A DNA stretch of 39,899 nucleotides from Ruminococcaceae bacterium UBA2854 (GCA_002350765.1 DEFK01000031.1:1-39899), one strand, 5' to 3'; counted from the first letter of the stretch, positions 24,348 to 32,388 are shown. The notes: generated by a model not told the origin, from the sequence alone. A program made the numbers and translations.

Positions 24348-24348
24348 A

Positions 24349-24376
24349 AAAAACGGTTGCCGAAGCAACCGTTTTT
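24349..24376 (-). terminator. Terminator of the 3D-domain gene
   Basis: Ten-bp stem AAACGGTTGC/GCAACCGTTT with a CGAA loop. The minus-strand copy ends in a run of T, 4 bp after the stop codon at 24380. Confidence 0.9.
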
Positions 24377-24379
24377 TAA

Positions 24380-25399
24380 TTACTTTAATACGTAGATATT
24401 TACTGTTCTTCTGCCCCATGTATTACATGTGCTCTCTAAAGGATAGAAGAGGTCACATACAGTAGAGCTTGTGTAAACAAATCCGCCTGTGTCGTTAGCT
24501 ACGGCATAACCGTAAACGAGCTTTTTGTCGGGAGTTTCGATATAAACCTTAGATCCGTAAGGAATCTGTCTGGGGTTAACCGCAACGCCGCCGATTTTAA
24601 CACGGCTGCCGACTGCTGTGTAAGCGCCTACCTGAGCGGAGTACGCTGTAGCGGGACCTGTTACAATCTTCTTATAAGCGACTTTCTTACCGTTGTGATC
24701 GTAGAATGTACCCGCGCCGCCAGAGGACTTAGTCTTGAAGCTTGTGGGGTTATTAACGAGCATACGATAGTTCTTACGCTTAGTACCAACAAGAACAACC
24801 TTCTTCTTGGAGTTCTTAATAATCTTTGTACCCGAAACGATTGTCTTTACAACCTTACCGTTTACAATCTTATTAGTATAAGTAACTTTCTTAGTACCCT
24901 TTTTACCCTTGGTCTGAACCTTAGTCTGACCAACATATAAGGAAGAAGTCTTTTTCTTCTTTGTCTTATACATTACTTTCTTAGTCTTAACAACCTTCTT
25001 AAAAGAAACACGGTTTACTTTTATTTTTGTGTTATCCTTTACTTTAGCGTTAAGGCTCTTATCAACTGTATCATACTCGCCGAGTCTGATATTAGCGTGG
25101 TTTAACGCGTCCTTTACAGTTGATTTTGGAACGTCATAACTTTTATAGTCGTTTGTTCCTACTTTAATGTCTACAGAAACAGCCGGTACAATATCAACGT
25201 CCGCTGTATCATTGCTTACGAGAGTGTCTCCGTTAGGAAGAACTAAAGCGCCCTCACTAACTTGCGTATCCGTATGAGTTGAATTTTCATTCGAAATCGC
25301 TTGAGCTGATACGGAAAAAACAGATGTCCATACGATAGCCGCAGCTGCTACAGCTGTGATTATCTTAACGGCTGAATGCTGATTTTCTGTGTTTGCCAT
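24380..25399 (-). CDS. Secreted G5/3D-domain cell-wall hydrolase (YabE/YocH-like)
   Basis: An exported protein of 339 residues likely to cleave peptidoglycan as a lytic transglycosylase. A signal peptide (about 1-34, ending VSAQA) is followed by a DUF348-like ubiquitin-fold module (about 70-125, with VKDALNHANIRLGEYD). Next is a Lys/Thr/Val-rich G5-like region (about 125-205). The C-terminal 3D domain (about 250-338) has GSRVKIGGVAVNPRQIPYGSKV, the VANDTGG motif and CDLFYP. The Asp residues of the 3D fold are present; two Cys (CDLFYPLESTC) may form a disulfide. The promoter (25479-25507) is a perfect sigma-A match and a WalR-like direct repeat lies upstream, fitting control of a wall hydrolase. 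It is monocistronic. Confidence 0.9.
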   Translation of the reverse strand: MANTENQHSAVKIITAVAAAAIVWTSVFSVSAQAISNENSTHTDTQVSEGALVLPNGDTLVSNDTADVDIVPAVSVDIKVGTNDYKSYDVPKSTVKDALNHANIRLGEYDTVDKSLNAKVKDNTKIKVNRVSFKKVVKTKKVMYKTKKKKTSSLYVGQTKVQTKGKKGTKKVTYTNKIVNGKVVKTIVSGTKIIKNSKKKVVLVGTKRKNYRMLVNNPTSFKTKSSGGAGTFYDHNGKKVAYKKIVTGPATAYSAQVGAYTAVGSRVKIGGVAVNPRQIPYGSKVYIETPDKKLVYGYAVANDTGGFVYTSSTVCDLFYPLESTCNTWGRRTVNIYVLK

Positions 25400-25478
25400 T
25401 AAATTTCTCCTTCATATTCAAAAAAGATTTTGCAACAAAACTTGCACGCTTTCGTGCTTCGTTCATGTCACGTCCTGC

Positions 25479-25507
25479 ATTATACGTGCAAAAGAGAAAA
25501 TTGTCAA
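25479..25507 (-). promoter_or_regulatory. Perfect sigma-A promoter of the 3D-domain gene
   Basis: On the minus strand TTGACA (25502-25507), exactly 17 bp, then TATAAT (25479-25484). The start site would be near 25472. Confidence 0.88.
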
Positions 25508-25656
25508 TTAAAAATAATTTCGGTTTTTGTTAAAACGGCACAATCAATCGTCAATATTTTACACTTTCGAGCTTGTCTTTAGTTCTTTATGGGAATTTTT
25601 TCTTGCGTTTTTTAGTCAACCTGCAAGAAATCGGGCTTTAATTTTCTTGTAACCTT

Positions 25657-25673
25657 TGTAATTCTTTTGTAAT
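25657..25673. promoter_or_regulatory. WalR-like direct repeat
   Basis: TGTAAT (25657-25662), five bases, then TGTAAT (25668-25673), matching the Bacillus/Staphylococcus WalR (YycF) box TGTWAH-N5-TGTWAH exactly. A third TGTAAC lies at 25648-25653. The site is about 150 bp upstream of the -35 box of the 3D-domain gene. WalR controls wall hydrolases in other Bacillota; a WalR protein is not in the window. Confidence 0.45.
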
Positions 25674-25985
25674 ATTCAAAACTTTGTTCGATTTTTGCAA
25701 CGCCCCGAAACCCGCATAAAATCTGGATTTTTTAGGAAAATCGGCGTTTTTGGACGAAAATCGGCGAATTTAACGTTACATTGTACAATTTTTATACCTA
25801 ATGAATATTAATTTAATGTACATTTTTAACGGAAAAATCCGCGAAAAATCAGTGTTTAAGCCATTTTTTCGGCGAAAATTTTTTATTTTTTCTTTAAAAA
25901 AATTTAAAAGTTAAATTAGGTTACATCGTGTTACTTGACCGATTTTTGACTGTTTTCTGCCGCAAAATCAGTAAAAAACAGCGAG

Positions 25986-26048
25986 CCGCCGCTCCAAATT
26001 ACGCCAATAAAGGCAGTTGGTTTTTCCGAAAGGGTTCTTTAGCGGCGG
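25986..26048. other. Unassigned foldable element
   Basis: An 8-bp closing stem CCGCCGCT/AGCGGCGG encloses 47 nt. The interior can form CCAA/TTGG (with GCC/GGC as an alternative) and a small hairpin with a GAAA loop (TCC-GAAA-GGG on the plus strand). It lies between the aspS terminator and the promoter of the 3D-domain gene, so it is not in that gene's mapped leader. It did not match any riboswitch or RNA class I could recall. Confidence 0.4.
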
Positions 26049-26080
26049 GTTAAAACGAGACATTCTCATATAACGAAAAA

Positions 26081-26106
26081 AGCCGACTCGGTATTTCGAG
26101 TCGGCT
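26081..26106 (-). terminator. Terminator of hisS-aspS
   Basis: Ten-bp stem AGCCGACTCG/CGAGTCGGCT with a 6-nt loop, followed on the minus strand by TTTTTTCG, 18 bp after the aspS stop codon. Confidence 0.9.
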
Positions 26107-26124
26107 AATACTTTTATTATACTT

Positions 26125-27912
26125 TTATTCTTCGCTTTTGTTTATGCTTAATCCTAGCACCTCTAAGCTCTCGGCGTCTACCTCGGACGGGCAGTTGCTC
26201 ATAAGCTCGGACGCGTTCTGAACCTTCGGGAACGCCGTAACGTCGCGCAGGCTTTCAGCCTTACAGAGAAGCATTGTAACTCTGTCGAGACCTATACCCA
26301 TTCCCCCATGGGGCGGAGCGCCGTACTTATACGCTTCTACAAGGAAGCCGAACTTCGCTTCGATTTCCTCGTCGGTCATCTTTAAGGCGCGGAACATCTT
26401 CTGCTGGAGCTCGTAGTCCGTTATACGGATCGAACCCGAGCTTAGCTCCGTACCGTTTAAGGTAAGGTCATAGGCTTTCGCGATAACCTTTCCCTTATCC
26501 TCGTCGTTATCGAGATATTCAAGACAATCCTCTCTCGGCATTGTAAACGGATGGTGCATAGCAATCCACTCGCCGCTCTCCTCGTCGAACTCGAAGAACG
26601 GGAAGTCTACTATCCAGACGAACTTAAACGTATCGGGAATAAGATCCAGTCTCTTTGCGACAGTAAGTCTTAACGCGCCGAGTACGGGCAGAGTTACGCT
26701 GTTTTTATCGGCCACGATAAGTACAACGTCGCCCTTTTCGGCTCCAACCTTATCGAGTATAGCCTCGAGCTCGCCCTCTTTCATAAACTTCTTAAACGAG
26801 CAGGACGGCTCGTCCTCAACCCAGCGCACAAACGCCAGGCCCTTGGCGCCGATACCGCGCACATACTCGGTAAGCTTATCAATCTCTTTACGTGTATAGA
26901 CCTTAGCGGCGTCCTTAGCCACGATACAGCGAACGCTTCCGCCCGCTTTAATCGGGTTGGAGAATACGCCGAACTCGCTGTCCTTAACGAGCTCGGAGAT
27001 ATCCTGGAGCTCCATACCGAAGCGAACGTCGGGCTTATCCGAACCGAAACGGTTCATAGCCTCGTCGTAGCTCATCTTTGTAAACGGAGTTTCGAGCTTC
27101 TCGCCGAGAACCTCCTCGAACAGTCTTACGAAGAAGCCCTCGTTAATATCCATAATCTCGTCCATATCCGCGAAGCTTAGCTCCATATCAATCTGGGTAA
27201 ACTCGGGCTGGCGGTCGGCGCGTAAGTCCTCATCACGGAAACAGCGCGCGAGCTGGATATAACGGTCGAATCCCGACAGCATCAAAAGCTGTTTATAAAT
27301 CTGGGGTGACTGCGGAAGCGCGTAGAATTTGCCCTGGTGGATACGCGACGGCACAAGATAGTCGCGCGCGCCCTCGGGGGTTGATTTTATCATCATCGGC
27401 GTTTCAATCTCGATAAAGCCGTTCTCGTAGAAATAATCGCGGGCAACCTTAGCGATTTTACTTCTCATCATAAGGTTATCCTGCAAGGGCTTACGGCGTA
27501 AGTCGAGATAACGGTGCTTTAGCCTTAATTCCTCGCCTGTTTTAGTTTCGTCTAAAATCTCGAACGGCGGGGTCTGAGCCTTCGAGAGAATACGGAGCTC
27601 GTTTACCTGTATTTCAACATCGCCAGTCGGAATCTTATCGGTTTTAGCGCTTCTTTCGGCAACTACTCCCCTTATACCGAGCACATACTCGCTTCGGCAG
27701 CTCTGTGCTTTTTCGAAAATATCCTTATCGGTTTCGTCGGAAAACGCGAGCTGTACTATACCCGTACGGTCACGCAAATCAATAAAGATAAGCTGACCTA
27801 AGTCACGCTGGCGCTGAACCCAGCCGAACAGAGTTACTTCTTTTCCGACGTCGGCAATCCTGAAATCGCCGCACATATTTGTCCTTTTAAGACCTGTCAT
27901 AAATTCTGCCAT
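26125..27912 (-). CDS. aspS: Aspartyl-tRNA synthetase
   Basis: A class II synthetase (595 residues) charging tRNA-Asp. An N-terminal OB-fold anticodon domain (VTLFGWVQRQRDLGQLIFIDLRDRTGIVQ) is followed by the catalytic core. The core has SPQIYKQLLMLSGFDRYIQLARCFRDED (motif 2), a bacterial-type GAD insertion domain, and GIGLDRVTML (motif 3). The length matches the bacterial discriminating/nondiscriminating AspRS family; specificity for tRNA-Asn cannot be told by eye. The start at 27912 is chosen because GGAG lies 8 bp upstream within the end of hisS. A frame extending to 28005 would overlap hisS by 89 bp and adds an unrelated leader. It is cotranscribed with hisS. Confidence 0.96.
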   Translation of the reverse strand: MAEFMTGLKRTNMCGDFRIADVGKEVTLFGWVQRQRDLGQLIFIDLRDRTGIVQLAFSDETDKDIFEKAQSCRSEYVLGIRGVVAERSAKTDKIPTGDVEIQVNELRILSKAQTPPFEILDETKTGEELRLKHRYLDLRRKPLQDNLMMRSKIAKVARDYFYENGFIEIETPMMIKSTPEGARDYLVPSRIHQGKFYALPQSPQIYKQLLMLSGFDRYIQLARCFRDEDLRADRQPEFTQIDMELSFADMDEIMDINEGFFVRLFEEVLGEKLETPFTKMSYDEAMNRFGSDKPDVRFGMELQDISELVKDSEFGVFSNPIKAGGSVRCIVAKDAAKVYTRKEIDKLTEYVRGIGAKGLAFVRWVEDEPSCSFKKFMKEGELEAILDKVGAEKGDVVLIVADKNSVTLPVLGALRLTVAKRLDLIPDTFKFVWIVDFPFFEFDEESGEWIAMHHPFTMPREDCLEYLDNDEDKGKVIAKAYDLTLNGTELSSGSIRITDYELQQKMFRALKMTDEEIEAKFGFLVEAYKYGAPPHGGMGIGLDRVTMLLCKAESLRDVTAFPKVQNASELMSNCPSEVDAESLEVLGLSINKSEE

Positions 27913-27916
27913 AATA

Positions 27917-29212
27917 TTACTCCATATCCCCAAATTTTGCCGCCATATGCAGGGCGGTAAATTTTTCTGTAAACTTTTCGTCAAGCGGTAATTCGGTTGT
28001 TTCACCCGTGGTCATATTCTTAACCTTGGCGAGATTTTCCTCGAGCTCGTTATCGCCGATAACCATACTGAACGCCGCTCCGATTTTATCGGCGTACTTC
28101 ATCTGGGCTCTCAGTCCGCGCCCTACAACGTCGCATTCGGCGCAAAGTCCGCTCTGTCTTACCGCGTTAACAATTTCGTACGCCTTAACCTGGGCGTTAT
28201 CTCCGAGTCCCGCGATATAAAGCGCGCAGGCTTCGGGCTTCGGGATTTCGATACCCTGGTTGTCCATCACCATAAGCAGACGCTCTATTCCCATAGCGTA
28301 GCCTAATGACGGCAGGCTCGGGCCTCCGAGCTCCTCCATAAGCCCGTCATATCGTCCGCCGCCGCAAACCGTGCCCTGGCTTCCGATAGCGTCGGAAACG
28401 AACTCGAACACCGTCTTTGTATAATAATCAAGACCTCTTACGATAGTCGGATTAACCTTATACTCAATCCCCGATACATCGAGATATTTCTTAACCTGTT
28501 CAAAGTGGCTTTTACAGTCCTCGCAGAGATAGTCAAGAATGCTCGGCGCGTTCTCCGCGAGCTCGTGGCAGGTTTTTACCTTACAGTCTATAAGACGCAT
28601 CGGGTTCTTATCAAGACGGTTAAGGCAGTTTCCGCAGAGCTTATCCTTATGCGGCGAGAAATACTCCTTTAACGCCTCGGTGTACTTAGGACGGCAGCAG
28701 GGACATCCTATAGAATTTATTTCGAGGTGCAAATCCTTTATCTGCAATCTTTTAAATATTGAGTGCGCGAGCGTGATTACCTCGGCGTCAGCCGCGGGCG
28801 AGGATGTACCGTATTCCTCGATACCGAACTGGTGGAACTCCCTTAAACGTCCCGCCTGGGGTTTTTCGTAGCGGTAGCAGGAGGTAAGGTAATACGCCTT
28901 TATCGGCAAGCCTTCGTTTATAAGCGCGTGCTCGAGCACCGCTCTCGCGGCTCCCGCCGTACCCTCGGGCCGAAGCGTAATATTCTCTCCGCCGCGGGTT
29001 TCAAAGGTATACATTTCCTTCTGGACAACATCGGTTGTCTGCCCTACTCCGCGGGCAAAAAGCTCCGTGTGCTCAAATACGGGCGTGCGGATTTCCTTAA
29101 ATCCGAAATTCGCCGCTTCCTCTCTCATTATATTTTCTACAAATTGCCAGCGGTAGCTCTGCTTAGGCAGAACATCCTCCGTGCCTTTTATCTTTTTTGT
29201 GATTACTGCCAT
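27917..29212 (-). CDS. hisS: Histidyl-tRNA synthetase
   Basis: A class II synthetase (431 residues) charging tRNA-His. It has motif 1 around EIRTPVFEHTELFARGVG, motif 2 SCYRYEKPQAGRLREFHQFGIEEYG and the histidine-specific RGLDYYTKTVFEF segment. Motif 3 is GYAMGIERLLM. A C-terminal anticodon-binding domain completes it. The Cys-rich insertion (CPCCRPKYTEAL ... CGNCLNRLDK ... CEDCKSHF) is the zinc-finger-like insert seen in many Clostridia. Ribosome binding site GGAGG precedes ATTCTATG. It follows mgsA by 64 bp, with a small hairpin between, and precedes aspS by 4 bp. Confidence 0.96.
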   Translation of the reverse strand: MAVITKKIKGTEDVLPKQSYRWQFVENIMREEAANFGFKEIRTPVFEHTELFARGVGQTTDVVQKEMYTFETRGGENITLRPEGTAGAARAVLEHALINEGLPIKAYYLTSCYRYEKPQAGRLREFHQFGIEEYGTSSPAADAEVITLAHSIFKRLQIKDLHLEINSIGCPCCRPKYTEALKEYFSPHKDKLCGNCLNRLDKNPMRLIDCKVKTCHELAENAPSILDYLCEDCKSHFEQVKKYLDVSGIEYKVNPTIVRGLDYYTKTVFEFVSDAIGSQGTVCGGGRYDGLMEELGGPSLPSLGYAMGIERLLMVMDNQGIEIPKPEACALYIAGLGDNAQVKAYEIVNAVRQSGLCAECDVVGRGLRAQMKYADKIGAAFSMVIGDNELEENLAKVKNMTTGETTELPLDEKFTEKFTALHMAAKFGDME

Positions 29213-29239
29213 AGAATTCCTCCAGAATACAAAACTAAA

Positions 29240-29257
29240 GGGCAGCCTACGCCGCCC
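29240..29257 (-). terminator. Weak terminator or attenuator between mgsA and hisS
   Basis: On the minus strand GGGCGGC pairs with GCTGCCC around GTAG, with one G-T pair, followed by TTTAGTTTTG. The imperfect U-tract suggests partial termination, so some transcription may read from mgsA into hisS. Confidence 0.45.
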
Positions 29258-29276
29258 CTATAGCAACTTTATTATT

Positions 29277-29672
29277 TTACTTGATAATGTTTCTCCAGTC
29301 AAGGTCGCCTCTCTCAAGACCGTGGATAAGTACCTCCGCGGTAGCTATATTGGTAGCGACAGGGATATTATGCATATCGCAAAGTCTTAACAGGTTCATA
29401 TCGTTGGGCTCGTTGGGCTTAGGATTAAGCGGATCACGGAAGAACAGAAGCATATCGATTTCGTTGCAGGCGATACGCGCGGCAATCTGCTGGTCGCCGC
29501 CCTGGGAACCCGCTAAAAATCCCGTAATCTGCAAGCCTGTAGCTTCGGAAATTATTTTTCCCGTAGTACCTGTAGCGCAGAGATTATTTCTGCTCAGTAT
29601 TCCGCAGTACGCAATACAAAACTGAATCATTAACTCTTTCTTTTCGTCGTGGGCAATAAGCGCAATATTCAT
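29277..29672 (-). CDS. mgsA: Methylglyoxal synthase
   Basis: Converts dihydroxyacetone phosphate to methylglyoxal and phosphate, a bypass of lower glycolysis used when phosphate is short or sugar phosphates accumulate. The 131-residue protein has the family's phosphate-binding region ATGTTGKII, the active-site segment GSQGGDQQIAARI with its catalytic Asp, FFRDPLNPKPNEPND, and the terminal TAEVLIHGL. Length and motifs match the single-domain bacterial enzyme. GGAGG lies upstream of the ATG. It sits 44 bp after the minD-like gene in the same direction. There is no metabolic neighbour, so its presence in this operon looks incidental. Confidence 0.95.
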   Translation of the reverse strand: MNIALIAHDEKKELMIQFCIAYCGILSRNNLCATGTTGKIISEATGLQITGFLAGSQGGDQQIAARIACNEIDMLLFFRDPLNPKPNEPNDMNLLRLCDMHNIPVATNIATAEVLIHGLERGDLDWRNIIK

Positions 29673-29716
29673 ACTCTACCTCCGATTTATCTAAAAATCA
29701 TATTATACTGAATTTA

Positions 29717-30457
29717 TTATCCTATATACGCAAGCGGGATATTTATACCGCCAAGTCGTTTCGCGAGGCAATCGAAAACCGTCATCGCGGGCGACCAGTT
29801 AAGCCCCGCGTAACCGTTTTGGAACATCGCGCTTAAACGTCCGTCATACGGAACCAGCGCGATAAGCCTTACCCCTACTACGTCGATAACTTCGTCTAAG
29901 TCCTCGTAGCAGGCGTTTTCCTCGAACTGCTTTCTGTCGAAACGATTTATAATAAGCCGTATATCATTAATATCTAAACTTTTAAGTCGTGTTCGTATTT
30001 TAATAGCTCCTCGTAAGCTTGTAGGCTCGGCGTTGGTAACAATCAGCGCTCTGTCCGCGGGAGCCGCCGCTGTCGCGAAGCCCGAGCCGATACCCGCGGG
30101 CGAATCAATTACAACATAATCGTAATCGCTTTTAAGCTCGTCCACCATCTGTTTAAACACAGACGGGCTTATCTCGTTATCGGTATCAAACGGAGCCGCC
30201 ATTACGTCGAGCCCGCTTAAATTCTTACTCGGATATACCGCGTCGCGCGGTTTACAGTTACCGCATATAACGTCCGAACAGTCGAAAAGGATTTCCTCCT
30301 CGACATCAAGCATAAGGTCTATTCCACGCATACCGCAATCGCAGTCGATTAGCAAAACCCTCTTGTTCTGTTTTACCAAAGCTACGGAAACTCCGACGCA
30401 AACGGTGCTTTTACCCGTTCCGCCTTTTCCCGAAGCCACTACAATAACGTCGTTCAT
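29717..30457 (-). CDS. MinD/ParA-family ATPase
   Basis: A deviant Walker A ATPase of the MinD branch. The P-loop is GKGGTGKST (about residues 10-18), followed by VLLIDCDCGMRGIDLMLD and YVVIDSPAGIGSGF. The 246-residue length is short for MinD. The C-terminus (RLGGINIPLAYIG) lacks the basic amphipathic membrane-targeting helix that anchors MinD to membranes. There is no minC, minE, divIVA or flagellar gene nearby. It could be a soluble MinD relative with another cargo, or an authentic division-site ATPase that binds membrane through a partner. AGGTAG precedes GTTATG. The probable promoter is weak and could not be placed confidently in the 118-bp gap to nth. Confidence 0.85.
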   Translation of the reverse strand: MNDVIVVASGKGGTGKSTVCVGVSVALVKQNKRVLLIDCDCGMRGIDLMLDVEEEILFDCSDVICGNCKPRDAVYPSKNLSGLDVMAAPFDTDNEISPSVFKQMVDELKSDYDYVVIDSPAGIGSGFATAAAPADRALIVTNAEPTSLRGAIKIRTRLKSLDINDIRLIINRFDRKQFEENACYEDLDEVIDVVGVRLIALVPYDGRLSAMFQNGYAGLNWSPAMTVFDCLAKRLGGINIPLAYIG

Positions 30458-30575
30458 AACACTACCTCATATACATATTACCACAAATTCAACTAAAGAG
30501 CAAGTAAATTTCACTGTTTTATTGAACAAAATTAACAGCGTTTTATTAGTCAATCTGCCGATTTTTAACCGCAAT

Positions 30576-31202
30576 CTATATTTTTTTAGTGCAAAACCCG
30601 CTCATACAGCATTTTTCACAGTAAGCTTTCCTTGCCGTACAGACGGCTCTGCCGTGTAAAACCAGCCTGTGGCAGAAGTCGTTGCTCTCCTCGGGAGGTA
30701 AAATTTTCCTCAGCTCGAACTCGATTTTTTTTGCGTCCTTTAAATTATGCAGTCCGAGTCTTTTCGTAATCCTTATACAATGCGTATCTACAACCACCGC
30801 GGGCTTACCGTAAATATCGCCCATAATCAGGTTGGCGGTTTTTCGTCCTATACCAGGAAGCTTTATAAGGTCGTCGATATTATCGGGAACCTCCGAGTTA
30901 AAATCCTCAACCAGCATCTTACCGAGATTTACGATATCCTTACTTTTTGTCTTATAAAGCCCGCAGCTTTTTATATACTCCGCAACCTCCTCGGGGGTTG
31001 ATTCCGCGAAATCCTCCGCTGTTTTATACCGCTCGAAAAGCGCGGGCGCTACCATATTAACCCTCGCGTCGGTACACTGGGCGGCGAGCCTTGTCGCTAC
31101 GAGAAGCTGCAGCGGATCGGTATATGAAAGCGTGCAAATAGCGTCGGGATATTCCTTCTTTAACGCCTCGACAGCCTTTACCGCGATTTCTTTTTTAGTC
31201 AT
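30576..31202 (-). CDS. nth: Endonuclease III (base-excision DNA glycosylase/AP lyase)
   Basis: Removes oxidised pyrimidines and nicks at abasic sites. The 208-residue protein has the helix-hairpin-helix and catalytic Lys in LPGIGRKTANLIMG. The catalytic Asp is in VVVDTHCIRITKRLGL. A C-terminal [4Fe-4S] cluster motif C-x6-C-x2-C-x5-C follows (CTARKAYCEKCCMSGFC). All key residues are present. The ribosome binding site is GGAAGTGAT before ATTATG. It is the first gene of the minus-strand run nth, minD-like, mgsA, hisS, aspS, and diverges from the HAD gene at 31301. Confidence 0.95.
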   Translation of the reverse strand: MTKKEIAVKAVEALKKEYPDAICTLSYTDPLQLLVATRLAAQCTDARVNMVAPALFERYKTAEDFAESTPEEVAEYIKSCGLYKTKSKDIVNLGKMLVEDFNSEVPDNIDDLIKLPGIGRKTANLIMGDIYGKPAVVVDTHCIRITKRLGLHNLKDAKKIEFELRKILPPEESNDFCHRLVLHGRAVCTARKAYCEKCCMSGFCTKKI

Positions 31203-31242
31203 AATATCACTTCCCGCTTTTATTTTAACATAAACAAAACGG

Positions 31243-31271
31243 TTGACACAAGCTTTTTTTACGGTTAAAAT
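31243..31271 (+). promoter_or_regulatory. Sigma-A promoter for the HAD gene
   Basis: TTGACA (31243-31248), a 17-bp spacer, then TAAAAT (31266-31271), 30 bp before the ATG at 31301. Confidence 0.75.
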
Positions 31272-31300
31272 CTATATATATAATGAAAAGGAGAAAAGCT

Positions 31301-32029
31301 ATGTATAAGAACTATGTTTTTGATTTGTACGGTACGCTTATAGATATAAACACGGATGAGTGGGATATGAAGCTTTGGGAAAAGCTCGCTATTCTTTACC
31401 GCTACAAGGGCGCTCAATATACAGCTAAGGAGATTAACAGGGACTACTGCGCGTATGTCGATAAAGTAAAAGCCTCCGTCAGAAAGAAACACCCTCAATA
31501 TAATGTAATAGATATAAAAATAGAAAAGGTTTTTAAAAAGCTATTTACCGCTAAGGGCGTAAAGGCTACGGCTAAGGAAATCGACTTTATCTGCACGGCG
31601 TTTCGCTGTTACTCGACTAAGTACATTAAGCTCTACGACGGAGTAATCGACCTGCTCGACACGCTTAAAGAAAAAGGTAAAAAAATATACCTGCTCTCGA
31701 ACGCTCAGAGAAAGTTTACGGAAAACGAGCTTAATATGTTCGACCTTACGAAATATTTCGACGGCATTATAATAAGCTCGGACGAGGAATGTTCTAAGCC
31801 CGATAAGCATTATTTCGATATTTTAATCGACAGATATAACCTCGACAGAAGCGAAACGATAATGGTCGGCAACGATTATATCTCCGATATAAAGGGCGCG
31901 TATGACGCTGGGCTGAGCAGTCTTTACATTCACCAGAGCATTAGCCCTAAAATTAACGGCAAACTGCTTTCCGATTATAAGGTTATGGACGGCGATGTCT
32001 TTAAAATCAAAAAGCTTATTGTAAAATAA
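31301..32029 (+). CDS. HAD-family hydrolase
   Basis: A haloacid-dehalogenase-superfamily phosphatase-like enzyme of 242 residues. Motif I is FDLYGTLID: the nucleophile Asp is kept, while the second Asp of phosphatases is Tyr, as in some HAD subfamily I members. Motif II is LLSNAQ, motif III Lys is in CSKPDKHYF, and motif IV is MVGNDYISDIKGA. An alpha-helical C1 cap lies between motifs I and II. The substrate is unknown. The start at 31301 is chosen because AAAGGAG (31287-31293) is 7 bp upstream; the ATG at 31283 overlaps this site. It ends at the terminator 32036-32060. Confidence 0.88.
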   Translation: MYKNYVFDLYGTLIDINTDEWDMKLWEKLAILYRYKGAQYTAKEINRDYCAYVDKVKASVRKKHPQYNVIDIKIEKVFKKLFTAKGVKATAKEIDFICTAFRCYSTKYIKLYDGVIDLLDTLKEKGKKIYLLSNAQRKFTENELNMFDLTKYFDGIIISSDEECSKPDKHYFDILIDRYNLDRSETIMVGNDYISDIKGAYDAGLSSLYIHQSISPKINGKLLSDYKVMDGDVFKIKKLIVK

Positions 32030-32035
32030 TGTTAA

Positions 32036-32060
32036 AGCCGTGAAGCGCTGCTTCACGGCT
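32036..32060 (+). terminator. Terminator of the HAD gene, near-identical to 32765-32789
   Basis: Eleven-bp stem AGCCGTGAAGC/GCTTCACGGCT with a GCT loop, then AATTTTATT. The same 25-bp sequence with one loop change occurs at 32765-32789. Confidence 0.85.
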
Positions 32061-32070
32061 AATTTTATTC

Positions 32071-32098
32071 TTGACATTTAATAAAATTAGGATATAAT
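32071..32098 (+). promoter_or_regulatory. Sigma-A promoter of the toxin-antitoxin pair
   Basis: TTGACA (32071-32076), a 16-bp spacer, then TATAAT (32093-32098). Confidence 0.8.
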
Positions 32099-32101
32099 AA
32101 A

Positions 32102-32125
32102 TTATAGGATATATTTATACTATAA
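32102..32125. promoter_or_regulatory. Possible antitoxin operator
   Basis: Inverted repeat TTATAG (32102-32107) and CTATAA (32120-32125), directly after the -10 box and before the ribosome binding site. This is the usual position for antitoxin self-repression. It is AT-rich, so chance similarity is possible. Confidence 0.45.
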
Positions 32126-32142
32126 ATTAATAGGTGATTAAT

Positions 32143-32388
32143 ATGATGATCAATACAAACACTATTTATTCAATGACACAGGCGAACCAGAATTTTTCAA
32201 AAATTGCCAAAACGGTTGACGCGTCGGGCGAGGCAGTCGTTTTTAAAAACAACAAGCCGAAATATCTTGTTTTGGATATTGAAAAAAACGACCTTGTTCT
32301 CGATTTAACGGATGACGAAAAAATTGATATTGTCGCTAAGAGAATACTGAACAAATATCTCGACGCGTTTAAGGAGCTTGCGAAATGA
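32143..32388 (+). CDS. Phd/YefM-family antitoxin
   Basis: An 81-residue antitoxin that should bind its own operator through the N-terminal half and neutralise the toxin encoded next. The N-terminus has the Phd/YefM pattern SMTQANQNFSKIAKTVDASGEAVVFKNNKPKYLVLDI. The C-terminal tail (about 50-81) is charged and helical, as expected for toxin binding. AGGTGA (32132-32137) lies 5 bp before the ATG at 32143 and 8 bp before a second ATG at 32146, so either may be used. The upstream GTG at 32134 overlaps the ribosome binding site and is unlikely. The stop overlaps the toxin start by four bases (ATGA). Confidence 0.85.
   Translation: MMINTNTIYSMTQANQNFSKIAKTVDASGEAVVFKNNKPKYLVLDIEKNDLVLDLTDDEKIDIVAKRILNKYLDAFKELAK

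Larger units (their letters stand above)
25400..26124. other. 725-bp gene-free region upstream of the 3D-domain gene
   Basis: No plausible gene on either strand. From right to left it holds the aspS terminator (26081-26106), a foldable GC-rich segment (25986-26048), an AT-rich stretch with several AATCGGCG-like and TGTACA words, the WalR-like repeat (25657-25673), the promoter (25479-25507), and a 72-nt leader with a small GCACG/CGTGC hairpin (25443-25456). Confidence 0.7.

Noticed and set aside
25400..25480. c-di-AMP (ydaO-type) riboswitch before the 3D-domain gene
   Set aside because: Such genes are often under this riboswitch, so I looked for its conserved segments on the minus strand. 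They are absent, and the mapped leader is only about 72 nt.
26125..28005. AspRS starting at 28005
   Set aside because: The extra 31 residues are translated from the hisS 3' end in another frame and are not part of the AspRS fold. The ATG at 27912 has a proper ribosome binding site.
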